Source of the DNA: Pseudomonadota bacterium
Lineage (GTDB): Bacteria; Pseudomonadota; Alphaproteobacteria; Sphingomonadales; Sphingomonadaceae
Length of the DNA stretch: 8,269 nucleotides
Direction: 5' to 3'
NCBI GenBank assembly: GCA_023445495.1
Contig: JAEXLC010000191.1
Location: 1-8,269, forward strand
Shown: positions 1 to 5,636 of the stretch, in pieces
Layout: every line of letters starts with the position of its first letter
Numbering within the stretch: the first letter of the stretch is position 1
The notes under the pieces: model-generated
Database searches by the model: none
Told to the model about the DNA's origin: nothing
The model's input: only the letters and a program-made list of their open reading frames with translations
Position numbers and translations under genes: made by a program

Positions 1-8
1 GGCAGCGG

Positions 9-35
9 GACCCCGGCTCAAGGCCGGGGTGACGC
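9..35 (+). repeat. REP-like hairpin element, copy 1
   Basis: An 8-bp perfect stem (10-17 with 23-30) closes a 5-base loop, TCAAG, and is followed by GACGC. It has the same length, loop frame and 3' flank as the element at 3911-3937: 20 of 27 positions are identical, and six of the seven differences form three compensatory stem pairs. It lies 18 bases past the stop codon of the minus-strand HTH/EF-hand gene, so it may act as a transcription end or mRNA-stabilising hairpin for that gene. No T-run follows on either side, so a classical intrinsic terminator is not supported. Confidence 0.7.
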
Positions 36-52
36 AGCTTGTGGGCAAGGGA

Positions 53-802
53 TCAGTTGGCCGGCTTCGGCTTCCAGTTGGCCGGGATGCCCATGGCCAG
101 CACCATCGGGCGGCGGGTGGCGATATATTCGTCCTTGCTCACCTTGCCGTCGCCATTGGTGTCGAACCGGGCGAGGAACATGCGGCCGCCCTGCTCCGCC
201 CCGACATCCTTGCGCGGGCCGTTGTTGACGCTGACCGAGGCGCGCGGCGCTTCGTTCGCCTCGAGATAGCCCGACTTGTCCTTGTCCATCGTCGCGAAGC
301 TCTGCGCGAGATAGGCATTGGCCTGCTCCGGCGTGGCGGGCACGAACGGCCCGTCATACATCTTCATCTTCTGCTGGGGCGCGGGCGCGCTCTGCTGCGG
401 CGCCGGGGCGCCGGGCAGCGTGAGGGCCAGGACGGCCACTGCGATCGTGATGCTCATTGCAATTCCTCCAATCCACCACCGGCGCCTTCCGCCGGAGACG
501 GGACCGGCATGCGGCGGCCGCGGCGACGCGGCGAGGTCCGGCGCATGGGGTACCAGCGCCTGGGACCGGGGCTGAGGCTGGGCCTGAGCCTCGGCCTGGA
601 CGAGCAGCCGGGCGGCCTGGAGCGAGGAGGAAAGGCCGAGCTTGGTGCGCGCCATCTTGAGCCGCTTCTCGACCGCATGGGGCGAGACGCCCAGCTCGAT
701 CGCCATTTCCTTGGCGGTCTGGGGAAGCAGGCGGCGGCGCAGGCATTCCTTCTCGTTTTCGGTCAGCCGGGCAATCGACGCCCGCATTCGCTCATCCAGC
801 AC
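53..802 (-). CDS. Membrane-anchored LuxR-type HTH protein with C-terminal EF-hand pair
   Basis: Predicted 249-residue protein with three parts. Residues about 11-68 are a LuxR/GerE-like helix-turn-helix with the signature LTENEKECL, then TAKEMAIELGVSPHAVEKRL, typical of small sphingomonad regulators; no receiver domain precedes it. A Pro/Gln/Ala-rich linker (about 70-103) leads to RRRWW and one hydrophobic segment (109-129). The positive charges in front predict N-inside/C-outside topology. After a linker with two APAPQQ repeats come two canonical 12-residue EF-hand loops, DKDKSGYLEANE (173-184) and DTNGDGKVSKDE (214-225), each with Asp/Asn at positions 1, 3 and 5, Gly at 6 and Glu at 12. A calcium-responsive, membrane-tethered DNA-binding protein is inferred from this order of domains; target genes are unknown. 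I chose the GTG at 802 because GGGGAG (809-814) lies 6 bases upstream. A GTG at 832 would add ten residues but has a poor ribosome site. It is transcribed divergently from plsY. Confidence 0.85.
   Translation of the reverse strand: MLDERMRASIARLTENEKECLRRRLLPQTAKEMAIELGVSPHAVEKRLKMARTKLGLSSSLQAARLLVQAEAQAQPQPRSQALVPHAPDLAASPRPPHAGPVSGGRRRWWIGGIAMSITIAVAVLALTLPGAPAPQQSAPAPQQKMKMYDGPFVPATPEQANAYLAQSFATMDKDKSGYLEANEAPRASVSVNNGPRKDVGAEQGGRMFLARFDTNGDGKVSKDEYIATRRPMVLAMGIPANWKPKPAN
455..469 (-). promoter_or_regulatory. Internal Shine-Dalgarno and in-frame ATG inside the HTH/EF-hand gene
   Basis: On the minus strand, GGAGGA (464-469) is followed after 6 bases by an ATG (455-457), which is Met116 of the long protein. 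It is the best-matched and best-spaced ribosome site seen in the window. Initiation here would make a 134-residue product that starts with the hydrophobic segment and carries both EF-hands but no HTH. The hydrophobic start lacks an N-terminal Lys/Arg and has only a weak cleavage motif, so export as a classical signal peptide is uncertain. Confidence 0.5.
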
Positions 803-903
803 CAAACGCTCCCCGACACCCGCAGCACCCACGCACTTCGGCGCGCCACGCTAGGACAAAGTCGAGTTTCGCCCAAGTCGGAGCGATTGGTACCCCATCC
901 ACA

Positions 904-931
904 TTGCGCGCCGGTGGCCAGCCACTATGTT
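904..931 (+). promoter_or_regulatory. Candidate sigma70-type promoter for plsY
   Basis: TTGCGC (904-909) and TATGTT (926-931) are separated by 16 bases and sit just upstream of the plsY ribosome site. Transcription would start near 938, a short distance before the GGGGGAG at 943-949. This also argues against the upstream in-frame TTG at 904 being the start codon, because it would lie inside the -35 box. This is pattern matching only. Confidence 0.4.
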
Positions 932-957
932 GGCAGCGGATTGGGGGAGCGGATTTC

Positions 958-1563
958 TTGACCTTCGAAACTGCCATCGGACCGGCTGGCGTATTGCTGC
1001 TCGGCTATCTGCTCGGCTCGATCCCGTTCGGGCTGCTGCTGACGCGCTTCTTCGGCGCGGGCGATTTGCGCCAGATCGGCTCGGGCAATATCGGCGCGAC
1101 CAATGTGCTGCGCACCGGCCGCAAGGGGCTGGCGGCGGCGACGCTGCTGCTCGACCTGGCCAAGGGCGCGGCGGCGGTACTGATCGCCGGCGCGCTGATC
1201 CCCGGCGGCGGCGTGCTGGGCGGCCTGGCGGCGTTCCTGGGCCATTGCTACCCGGTGTGGCTGAAGTTCAACGGCGGCAAGGGCGTGGCGACGATGATGG
1301 GCGTGGTGCTGGCGCTCCACTGGCCCTCGGGCATCGTCTTCGCGGTGGTGTGGCTCGGGATGCTCGCGGTGCTGCGCATCTCCTCGCTCGCCGGCATGAG
1401 CGCGGCGATCAGCGCGCCGGTGAGCGCGGCGTTCTTCGGGCGGATCGACCTGGTGCTGATGCTGCTCGCGCTGGCGATGATCGTGCTGTGGAAGCACCGC
1501 GCCAATATCGACCGGCTGCTCAACGGCACCGAACCGCGCGTCGGCGGGAAGAAAAGTGCCTGA
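958..1563 (+). CDS. plsY: Acyl-phosphate:glycerol-3-phosphate acyltransferase PlsY
   Basis: Integral inner-membrane enzyme that moves the acyl group from acyl-phosphate (made by PlsX) to the sn-1 position of glycerol-3-phosphate, the first committed step of phospholipid synthesis. The 201-residue length is normal for the family. All three family motifs are present: GSGNIGATNVLR (41-52), the HCYPVWLKFNGGKGVAT block (96-112) and HRANIDRLLNGTE (180-192). Several hydrophobic segments lie between them (about 8-28, 82-96, 114-140, 143-178). The TTG at 958 is preferred because GGGGGAG (943-949) lies 8 bases upstream and the protein then begins just before the first membrane helix, as in homologues. 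The open frame extends to a TTG at 904, but that would add 18 residues unlike the family. It overlaps dprA by 8 bases, which suggests cotranscription and translational coupling. Confidence 0.95.
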   Translation: MTFETAIGPAGVLLLGYLLGSIPFGLLLTRFFGAGDLRQIGSGNIGATNVLRTGRKGLAAATLLLDLAKGAAAVLIAGALIPGGGVLGGLAAFLGHCYPVWLKFNGGKGVATMMGVVLALHWPSGIVFAVVWLGMLAVLRISSLAGMSAAISAPVSAAFFGRIDLVLMLLALAMIVLWKHRANIDRLLNGTEPRVGGKKSA

Positions 1564-2638
1564 CAGGCGCGAGGCACGGCTAAGGCTGCTGCGCTCCGCC
1601 AATATCGGCCCGGTTACCTGGCGCCAGCTGATTGCCCGCTTCGGCGATGCCGAGGCGGCGCTCGACGCGTTACCGACACTCGCGGCACGCGGCGGAGGCC
1701 GCGCGCCGGTGATCGCCGATGCCGGCGCGGTGCGGCGCGAGATCGCCGCGGTCGAGAAGCTGGGCGCGCGCTACCTGTTCCTGGACGATGACGACTATCC
1801 GCCGCTGCTCGCCGCGCTGGACAGCGCCCCGCCGGCGCTGATCCTGCGCGGGCGGCTGGAATTGCTGGAGCGGCCGGCGGTGGCGATCGTCGGCGCGCGC
1901 AATGCTTCGGCGGTGGCGTGCCGCTTTGCCCGGCAGATCGCGCTGGGGCTGGCCGAAGCCGGCGTGACGGTGGTGTCCGGGCTGGCGCGCGGGATCGATA
2001 CGGCGGCGCATATCGGCTCGCTGGGCGGCGGCACGGTGGGGGTGATCGCCAGCGGGATCGACATCGCCTTCCCGCCGGAGAATACCGAGCTGCAGGAGCG
2101 GGTGGCGCAGGGCGGGCTGCTGCTCGCCGAGCAGCCGCCGGGCACCGAGCCGCTGGCGCGCTTCTTCCCGTCGCGCAACCGGATCATCGCCGGGCTGGCG
2201 CTGGGCACGGTGGTGGTCGAGGCGGCGCCGCGATCGGGCTCGCTGATCACCGCGCGGATCGCAGCCGAGGCGGGACGCGACGTGATGGCGGTGCCGGGTT
2301 CGCCGCTCGACCCGCGCGCGCAGGGCTGCAATTTGCTGATCCGCGAGGGCGCGACGCTGGTGCAGGGAGTGGACGACATCCTAGAGATGGTCCGCCCGAT
2401 CGATCCGCGCGCGGTGCGGGCGCCGGCGAACGGCTGGCAGGGACCGCCGCCCGAGGATGCCAGCGACGCCGACCGGCGAGCGGTGGCGGGGCTGCTCGGG
2501 CCGGTGGCGGTGAGCGTGGACGAGCTGATCCGCCAGTCCGGGCTGGCGCCGGCGGTGGTGCAGACCGTGCTGCTCGAGCTGGAGCTGGCCGGGCGGCTGG
2601 AGCGGCATGCCGGCGGACGCGTGAGCTTGGGTCGGTGA
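1556..2638 (+). CDS. dprA: DNA processing protein DprA (Smf family)
   Basis: Cytoplasmic protein that binds incoming single-stranded DNA during natural transformation and loads RecA onto it. The 360-residue product has the full alphaproteobacterial architecture. An N-terminal helix-hairpin-helix/SAM-like part includes LRSANIGPVTWRQL (12-25). The Rossmann-fold core (about 70-280) carries VGARNAS (112-118), SGLARGIDTAAH (141-152), FPSRNRIIAGL (204-214), SGSLITAR (227-234) and VPGSP (246-250). A C-terminal winged-helix (DprA_WH-like) region covers about 305-358. The GTG start at 1556 has GGGAAG (1546-1551) upstream and lies within the end of plsY. The gene is widespread in species with no demonstrated competence, so transformability cannot be inferred from it alone. 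Its stop codon overlaps the next gene's start as GTGA. Confidence 0.95.
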   Translation: MPDRREARLRLLRSANIGPVTWRQLIARFGDAEAALDALPTLAARGGGRAPVIADAGAVRREIAAVEKLGARYLFLDDDDYPPLLAALDSAPPALILRGRLELLERPAVAIVGARNASAVACRFARQIALGLAEAGVTVVSGLARGIDTAAHIGSLGGGTVGVIASGIDIAFPPENTELQERVAQGGLLLAEQPPGTEPLARFFPSRNRIIAGLALGTVVVEAAPRSGSLITARIAAEAGRDVMAVPGSPLDPRAQGCNLLIREGATLVQGVDDILEMVRPIDPRAVRAPANGWQGPPPEDASDADRRAVAGLLGPVAVSVDELIRQSGLAPAVVQTVLLELELAGRLERHAGGRVSLGR

Positions 2639-2874
2639 AGCACTGGGCGCAGGTCACCGGCCTTCTTGCCGAAGCGCTTGCGGGCGAGCGGGGCCGACTG
2701 GGCCCCGAAGATGCCCGGATCGTGCAGGACTATATCGAGCACAATGAGCTGGGGCTGGCGCATGACCACCTGCTGGACGCGCTGGCGGACAAGGAACTTC
2801 CGCTTCTGGCGCGGACAAAAATGCTACTCTCCGAAGCGGCCCGATTGATGGGGATCGACGACCAGGCGCCCTAG
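2635..2874 (+). CDS. Small unidentified helical protein coupled to dprA
   Basis: A 79-residue open frame begins with a GTG that overlaps the dprA stop as GTGA (2635-2638), a classic sign of translational coupling. It contains no signal peptide, membrane segment or cysteine. The sequence looks all-helical and amphipathic, with a distinctive centre: DARIVQDYIEHNELGLAHDH (residues 26-45), then a segment ending in ARLMGID (69-75). That pattern (an acidic EHNE-x-GLA motif, then a short helix ending in L-M-G) resembles small MafI/CDI-type immunity-like proteins as I remember them. The resemblance is from memory, and no partner toxin gene is visible. Its position implies coexpression with PlsY and DprA. 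It was called on frame, coupling and clean termination rather than on a firm homology. Confidence 0.75.
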   Translation: MKHWAQVTGLLAEALAGERGRLGPEDARIVQDYIEHNELGLAHDHLLDALADKELPLLARTKMLLSEAARLMGIDDQAP

Positions 2875-2929
2875 CAAGTTTCGCCCCCGTTCCTACATCC
2901 CCGCCACAACCCCAGGGGAGATTTCCGAC

Positions 2930-3823
2930 ATGGCCGACGCACCCGATCCCGCGAACAACCAGCCCGCCGGCTATGTCCCGCCCAAGGTGTGGCAATGGGA
3001 GCAGGGCAATGGCGGCGCCTTTGCCAGCATCAACCGGCCGGTCTCGGGCGCGACGCACGAGAAGGTGCTGCCGGTCGGCGAACATCCGATCCAGCTCTAT
3101 TCGCTGGGCACGCCCAATGGCCAGAAGGTGACGATCATGCTCGAGGAGCTGCTCGCCGCCGGCCATGCGGGCGCCGAATATGACGCCTGGAAGATCAATA
3201 TCGGCGAGGGCGACCAGTTCGGCAGCGGCTTTGTCGGGATCAACCCGAACTCGAAGATCCCGGCGATGGTCGATCATTCGGTGGACCCGACGATCAGCGT
3301 GTTCGAGAGCGGCGCGATCCTGGTCTATCTCGCCGAGAAGTTCGGCGCCTTCCTGCCGACCGACCCGGCGAAGCGCGCGGCGACGATGAGCTGGCTGATG
3401 TGGCAGATGGGCTCGGCGCCGTTCCTGGGCGGCGGCTTCGGCCATTTCTTCGCCTATGCGCCGTTCAAGATCCAGTATGCGATCGATCGCTATGCGATGG
3501 AAGTGAAGCGCCAGCTCCACGTGCTCGACACGCACCTGGCGAAGAACCGGTTCATGATCGGCGACGAGTATACGATCGCCGACATCGCGATCTGGCCCTG
3601 GTATGGCGGCGTGGCGCGCGGCGATGCCTATGCGGGGGCGGCCGAGTTCCTCAACATCGGCGAATATGCGCATTTCAACCGCTGGGCCGCCGAAGTCGGC
3701 GAGCGCGAGGCGGTGCAGCGCGGGCGGCTGGTCAATCGCGGCTCCGGCCCCGAGGACCAGCGCGTGCCCGAGCGGCATTCGGCGGCGGATATCGATGCGG
3801 TGCGGGCGAAGATGCTGGCCTGA
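2930..3823 (+). CDS. yghU: YghU-type glutathione transferase / disulfide-bond oxidoreductase
   Basis: A 297-residue cytosolic protein of the Nu-class glutathione transferase group, very close to E. coli YghU along its whole length. Recognisable blocks are the N-terminal WQWEQGNGGAFASINRPVSG (21-40), QLYSLGTPNGQKVTIMLEEL (55-74), NPNSKIPAMVDH (105-116), FESGAILVYLAEKFG (125-139), FLGGGFGHFFAYAP (165-178) and YTIADIAIWPW (214-224). The family binds glutathione and shows disulfide-bond reductase and organic peroxide reductase activity. Thr61 and Asn63 match the catalytic Thr/Asn that replace the usual GST Ser/Cys, Pro111 the conserved cis-proline, and Glu126-Ser127 the glutathione gamma-glutamyl contact. 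AGGGGAG (2914-2920) precedes the ATG by 9 bases. It follows the small gene after 55 bases, so it may be read from the plsY operon or from its own promoter; I could not pick one out. Confidence 0.95.
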   Translation: MADAPDPANNQPAGYVPPKVWQWEQGNGGAFASINRPVSGATHEKVLPVGEHPIQLYSLGTPNGQKVTIMLEELLAAGHAGAEYDAWKINIGEGDQFGSGFVGINPNSKIPAMVDHSVDPTISVFESGAILVYLAEKFGAFLPTDPAKRAATMSWLMWQMGSAPFLGGGFGHFFAYAPFKIQYAIDRYAMEVKRQLHVLDTHLAKNRFMIGDEYTIADIAIWPWYGGVARGDAYAGAAEFLNIGEYAHFNRWAAEVGEREAVQRGRLVNRGSGPEDQRVPERHSAADIDAVRAKMLA

Positions 3824-3847
3824 GGCACACCCTGTCCTCCGATATCT

Positions 3848-3874
3848 CCAGCATGCTGAACTTGTTTCGGTATC
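3848..3874 (-). repeat. REP-like hairpin element, copy 2 (degenerate, minus strand)
   Basis: Read on the minus strand, this stretch matches the element at 3911-3937 through the core GAAACAAGTTCAG, but its outer stem has decayed. It lies 25 bases past the yghU stop. With the plus-strand copy it forms a head-to-head inverted pair whose perfect 13-bp arms are 3856-3868 and 3917-3929. The pair can fold into one long hairpin between two convergent genes. Confidence 0.65.
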
Positions 3875-3910
3875 CAGCCCGCCTCCAGCGGTATCGCCCG
3901 TGGAAGGTTG

Positions 3911-3937
3911 GACCCTGAAACAAGTTCAGGGTGACGC
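3911..3937 (+). repeat. REP-like hairpin element, copy 3
   Basis: An 8-bp perfect stem (3912-3919 with 3925-3932) and loop ACAAG are followed by GACGC, the same layout as the element at 9-35. It sits in the 150-base gap between convergent yghU and the DUF4403 gene. The rest of that gap (3824-3973) shows no gene. The pair could serve as a two-way transcription barrier, although neither side has a T-run. Confidence 0.7.
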
Positions 3938-3973
3938 GGGAATGGGGAAGCGGCGTCTGCTTCCCCTTCTCCG

Positions 3974-5506
3974 CTACCGGCCGACATACTCCACCCGCGC
4001 GGTGCCCGAGGCCCAGACAGGCAGGTAGAGCCCCTGCCCGCTGGCCTTGATCGCGCCGGTGCGGACATTGGCGATGTCCGCGCGGATCAGGAAGTCGCCG
4101 GCACGCTTGCTGACGATCGCGCGGCGGACCTTGCCGAGCAGCTTCTCGAAATCGCGGGTGAAGTTCTGGGTCAGCTCGCCGGCCAGGACCTCGGACACCG
4201 CCGGGGCCTGGACGAGGCGGACGAGCAGGTCGCCGCCGATCCCGTCGGTATCGCCGTTCACCGCCAGCTGCTCGAAATGGACACGCTGCGAGCCCGGCGT
4301 GTTGACCGGCAGCGCGGTGAGCCAGACCAGCCCATGCGTCTCGATGCTGCTGTTCTGCGGGCGCGCGGCGATGGTGAGCCCCACCGCGATGCGGCCGCCG
4401 GTGGTACCATAGCCGGTGACCTTGTCGAACCGCGCCACCACCGGGCCGATGCCGGGCAGCTCGAACGGACGCGCGGCGCGCTTGGCCAGCGCCTTTTGCA
4501 GCACCGGCTCGAGCTGGGCATAATCGGCGATGACGGGGATGAAGAATTCGAGCTTGGACCCGGCAGCGTCGTGACGGAGCGGCGGCAGCGGCGTGGGCTT
4601 GGGATCCTCCGGACGCGGGCCGACGAACGTCTCGGTAAGCGCCGACAGGCCGAGGCTGAGGCGCAGGCGGTTGCCCGACAGGCTGTATCCGCCATAGCTG
4701 AGCTTCTGCGGCGTGATCCGCATCCAGACGGGCGGGTTCTGCTCGTTCAGTTCGAGCGAGGTGAAGCTCTGCCGCCAGGCATCGGCGACGCGGGCGCGGA
4801 TGTTCACCTTCGCGATTTCCTGGGGGAGCTTGCGCTCGAGATCGCGGACGATGGGGCCGAGCTTCTCGTCGGCCTTGTCGGTAAAGGTGATGCGGCGGCC
4901 GAGGAAATCGATCCCGGGCGGCGTGGTCCAGCTATAGGCGAGGCGGACGGTGGCGCGGGGCTGCCAATTGTCGGTTACCGACAGGCGGATGCGGGCACGG
5001 ACCATCGCCGATCCGGTCGCGGTCTCGCCCTTGAGGAAGCCGCCGACATGGCGCGCGGCGATATTGGCGCGGATCGGCACATCGGCGACGATGTCCCTGC
5101 CCTCGCCACGCAGGCGGATCGCGGAGCGAGTGACGGTGCCGACCACGGTGCAGCCGAGATCGGGGCTGACCTTGATCTTCGCCTTGAACAGCTTGACCCG
5201 CTGGGCGGGGACGCATTTGTCGATCTGCTGGTTGATCGACCAGAGCGTGCGCGGCACCGCCTGCTCGATCGCTCGGTTGAGCACCGAGACATGGACGTCG
5301 AGCGGCACATCGATCGCGGAGAGCTGGTGGGGGATCTCGATCGCATCGCTGGCGCGCGGCGGTGGCTCGACCTTCCCATCGAGCCTGTCGCGCAGCCAGA
5401 GATAGCCGCCACCGACACTGGCCAGCAGGAGCAGGAGAATGCTTCCGAATATCCACCAACCCCGATGCCCGCGGCGCGGCGGCGGCGAAACAGTCTCTTC
5501 GAGCAA
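3974..5506 (-). CDS. DUF4403-family membrane-anchored extracytoplasmic protein
   Basis: A 510-residue protein with a basic N-terminus (RRGHRG), one hydrophobic anchor (about 17-38) and a long, apparently beta-rich region expected in the periplasm. I recognise it as DUF4403-like from blocks such as IDVPLDVHVSVLNRAIEQAV (65-84) and PRTLWSINQQ (85-94). No enzymatic function is known to me. It has only two cysteines (C98 and C119), 21 residues apart on the predicted periplasmic side, so a structural disulfide is plausible. A second block, KLEFFIPVIADYAQLEPVLQ, resembles the first in pattern and hints at a two-half architecture. The TTG at 5506 is chosen because GGGGGAG (5514-5520) lies 7 bases upstream and the anchor then sits at the very N-terminus. 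A TTG at 5569 would add 21 residues with no good ribosome site. It is divergent from topA and convergent with yghU. Confidence 0.85.
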   Translation of the reverse strand: MLEETVSPPPRRGHRGWWIFGSILLLLLASVGGGYLWLRDRLDGKVEPPPRASDAIEIPHQLSAIDVPLDVHVSVLNRAIEQAVPRTLWSINQQIDKCVPAQRVKLFKAKIKVSPDLGCTVVGTVTRSAIRLRGEGRDIVADVPIRANIAARHVGGFLKGETATGSAMVRARIRLSVTDNWQPRATVRLAYSWTTPPGIDFLGRRITFTDKADEKLGPIVRDLERKLPQEIAKVNIRARVADAWRQSFTSLELNEQNPPVWMRITPQKLSYGGYSLSGNRLRLSLGLSALTETFVGPRPEDPKPTPLPPLRHDAAGSKLEFFIPVIADYAQLEPVLQKALAKRAARPFELPGIGPVVARFDKVTGYGTTGGRIAVGLTIAARPQNSSIETHGLVWLTALPVNTPGSQRVHFEQLAVNGDTDGIGGDLLVRLVQAPAVSEVLAGELTQNFTRDFEKLLGKVRRAIVSKRAGDFLIRADIANVRTGAIKASGQGLYLPVWASGTARVEYVGR

Positions 5507-5513
5507 TCTTTGG

Positions 5514-5520
5514 CTCCCCC
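5514..5520 (-). promoter_or_regulatory. Shine-Dalgarno deciding the DUF4403 start
   Basis: GGGGGAG on the minus strand, 7 bases before the TTG at 5504-5506. It is a better match than anything in front of the longer frame's TTG at 5569, and it supports the 510-residue form. Confidence 0.6.
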
Positions 5521-5605
5521 TGGACGTGCCGAAGTGATACCCGCGAAGCGTTACCAAGTTCCAGATCAACCGGGTTGACGGCCCCCGCCGCCGCTCCCCA
5601 CCTTA

Positions 5606-5619
5606 CACGCGTACACGTG
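5606..5619. promoter_or_regulatory. 14-bp near-palindrome in the DUF4403/topA divergent region
   Basis: CACGCGTACACGTG is symmetric except for one pair (12 of 14 bases). It lies 17 bases before the topA ATG, within the 130-base divergent gap 5507-5636. A dimeric operator is possible but unproven. A TTGACG (5575-5580) farther upstream could be a topA -35 box, but no convincing -10 lies at the right distance. The rest of the gap is GC-rich and shows no gene. Confidence 0.3.
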
Positions 5620-5636
5620 AGGACCGTTTTCCCCCC

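Noticed and set aside
29..961. 310-residue plus-strand open frame opposite the HTH/EF-hand gene
   Set aside because: It runs through the divergent control region. Its low-complexity Arg/His-rich composition contrasts with clear HTH and EF-hand motifs on the minus strand.
958..2874. Natural competence gene island
   Set aside because: Only dprA is present; no comEC, comF or pilus genes. dprA is commonly retained next to plsY regardless of competence.
2654..3778. 374-residue minus-strand open frame opposite yghU
   Set aside because: yghU matches its family end to end. The antisense frame has shadow-like composition and no recognisable motif.
5530..5570. GGAAC on the minus strand upstream of the DUF4403 start as an EcfG-type general-stress promoter (GGAAC-N16-CGTT)
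   Set aside because: At the required spacing the -10 side reads GGTATC rather than CGTT, so the match is half a promoter only.
4277..5578. 433-residue plus-strand open frame opposite the DUF4403 gene
   Set aside because: Asp/Arg/Gly-rich shadow with no family pattern. The minus-strand frame has an anchor helix, a ribosome site and family motifs.
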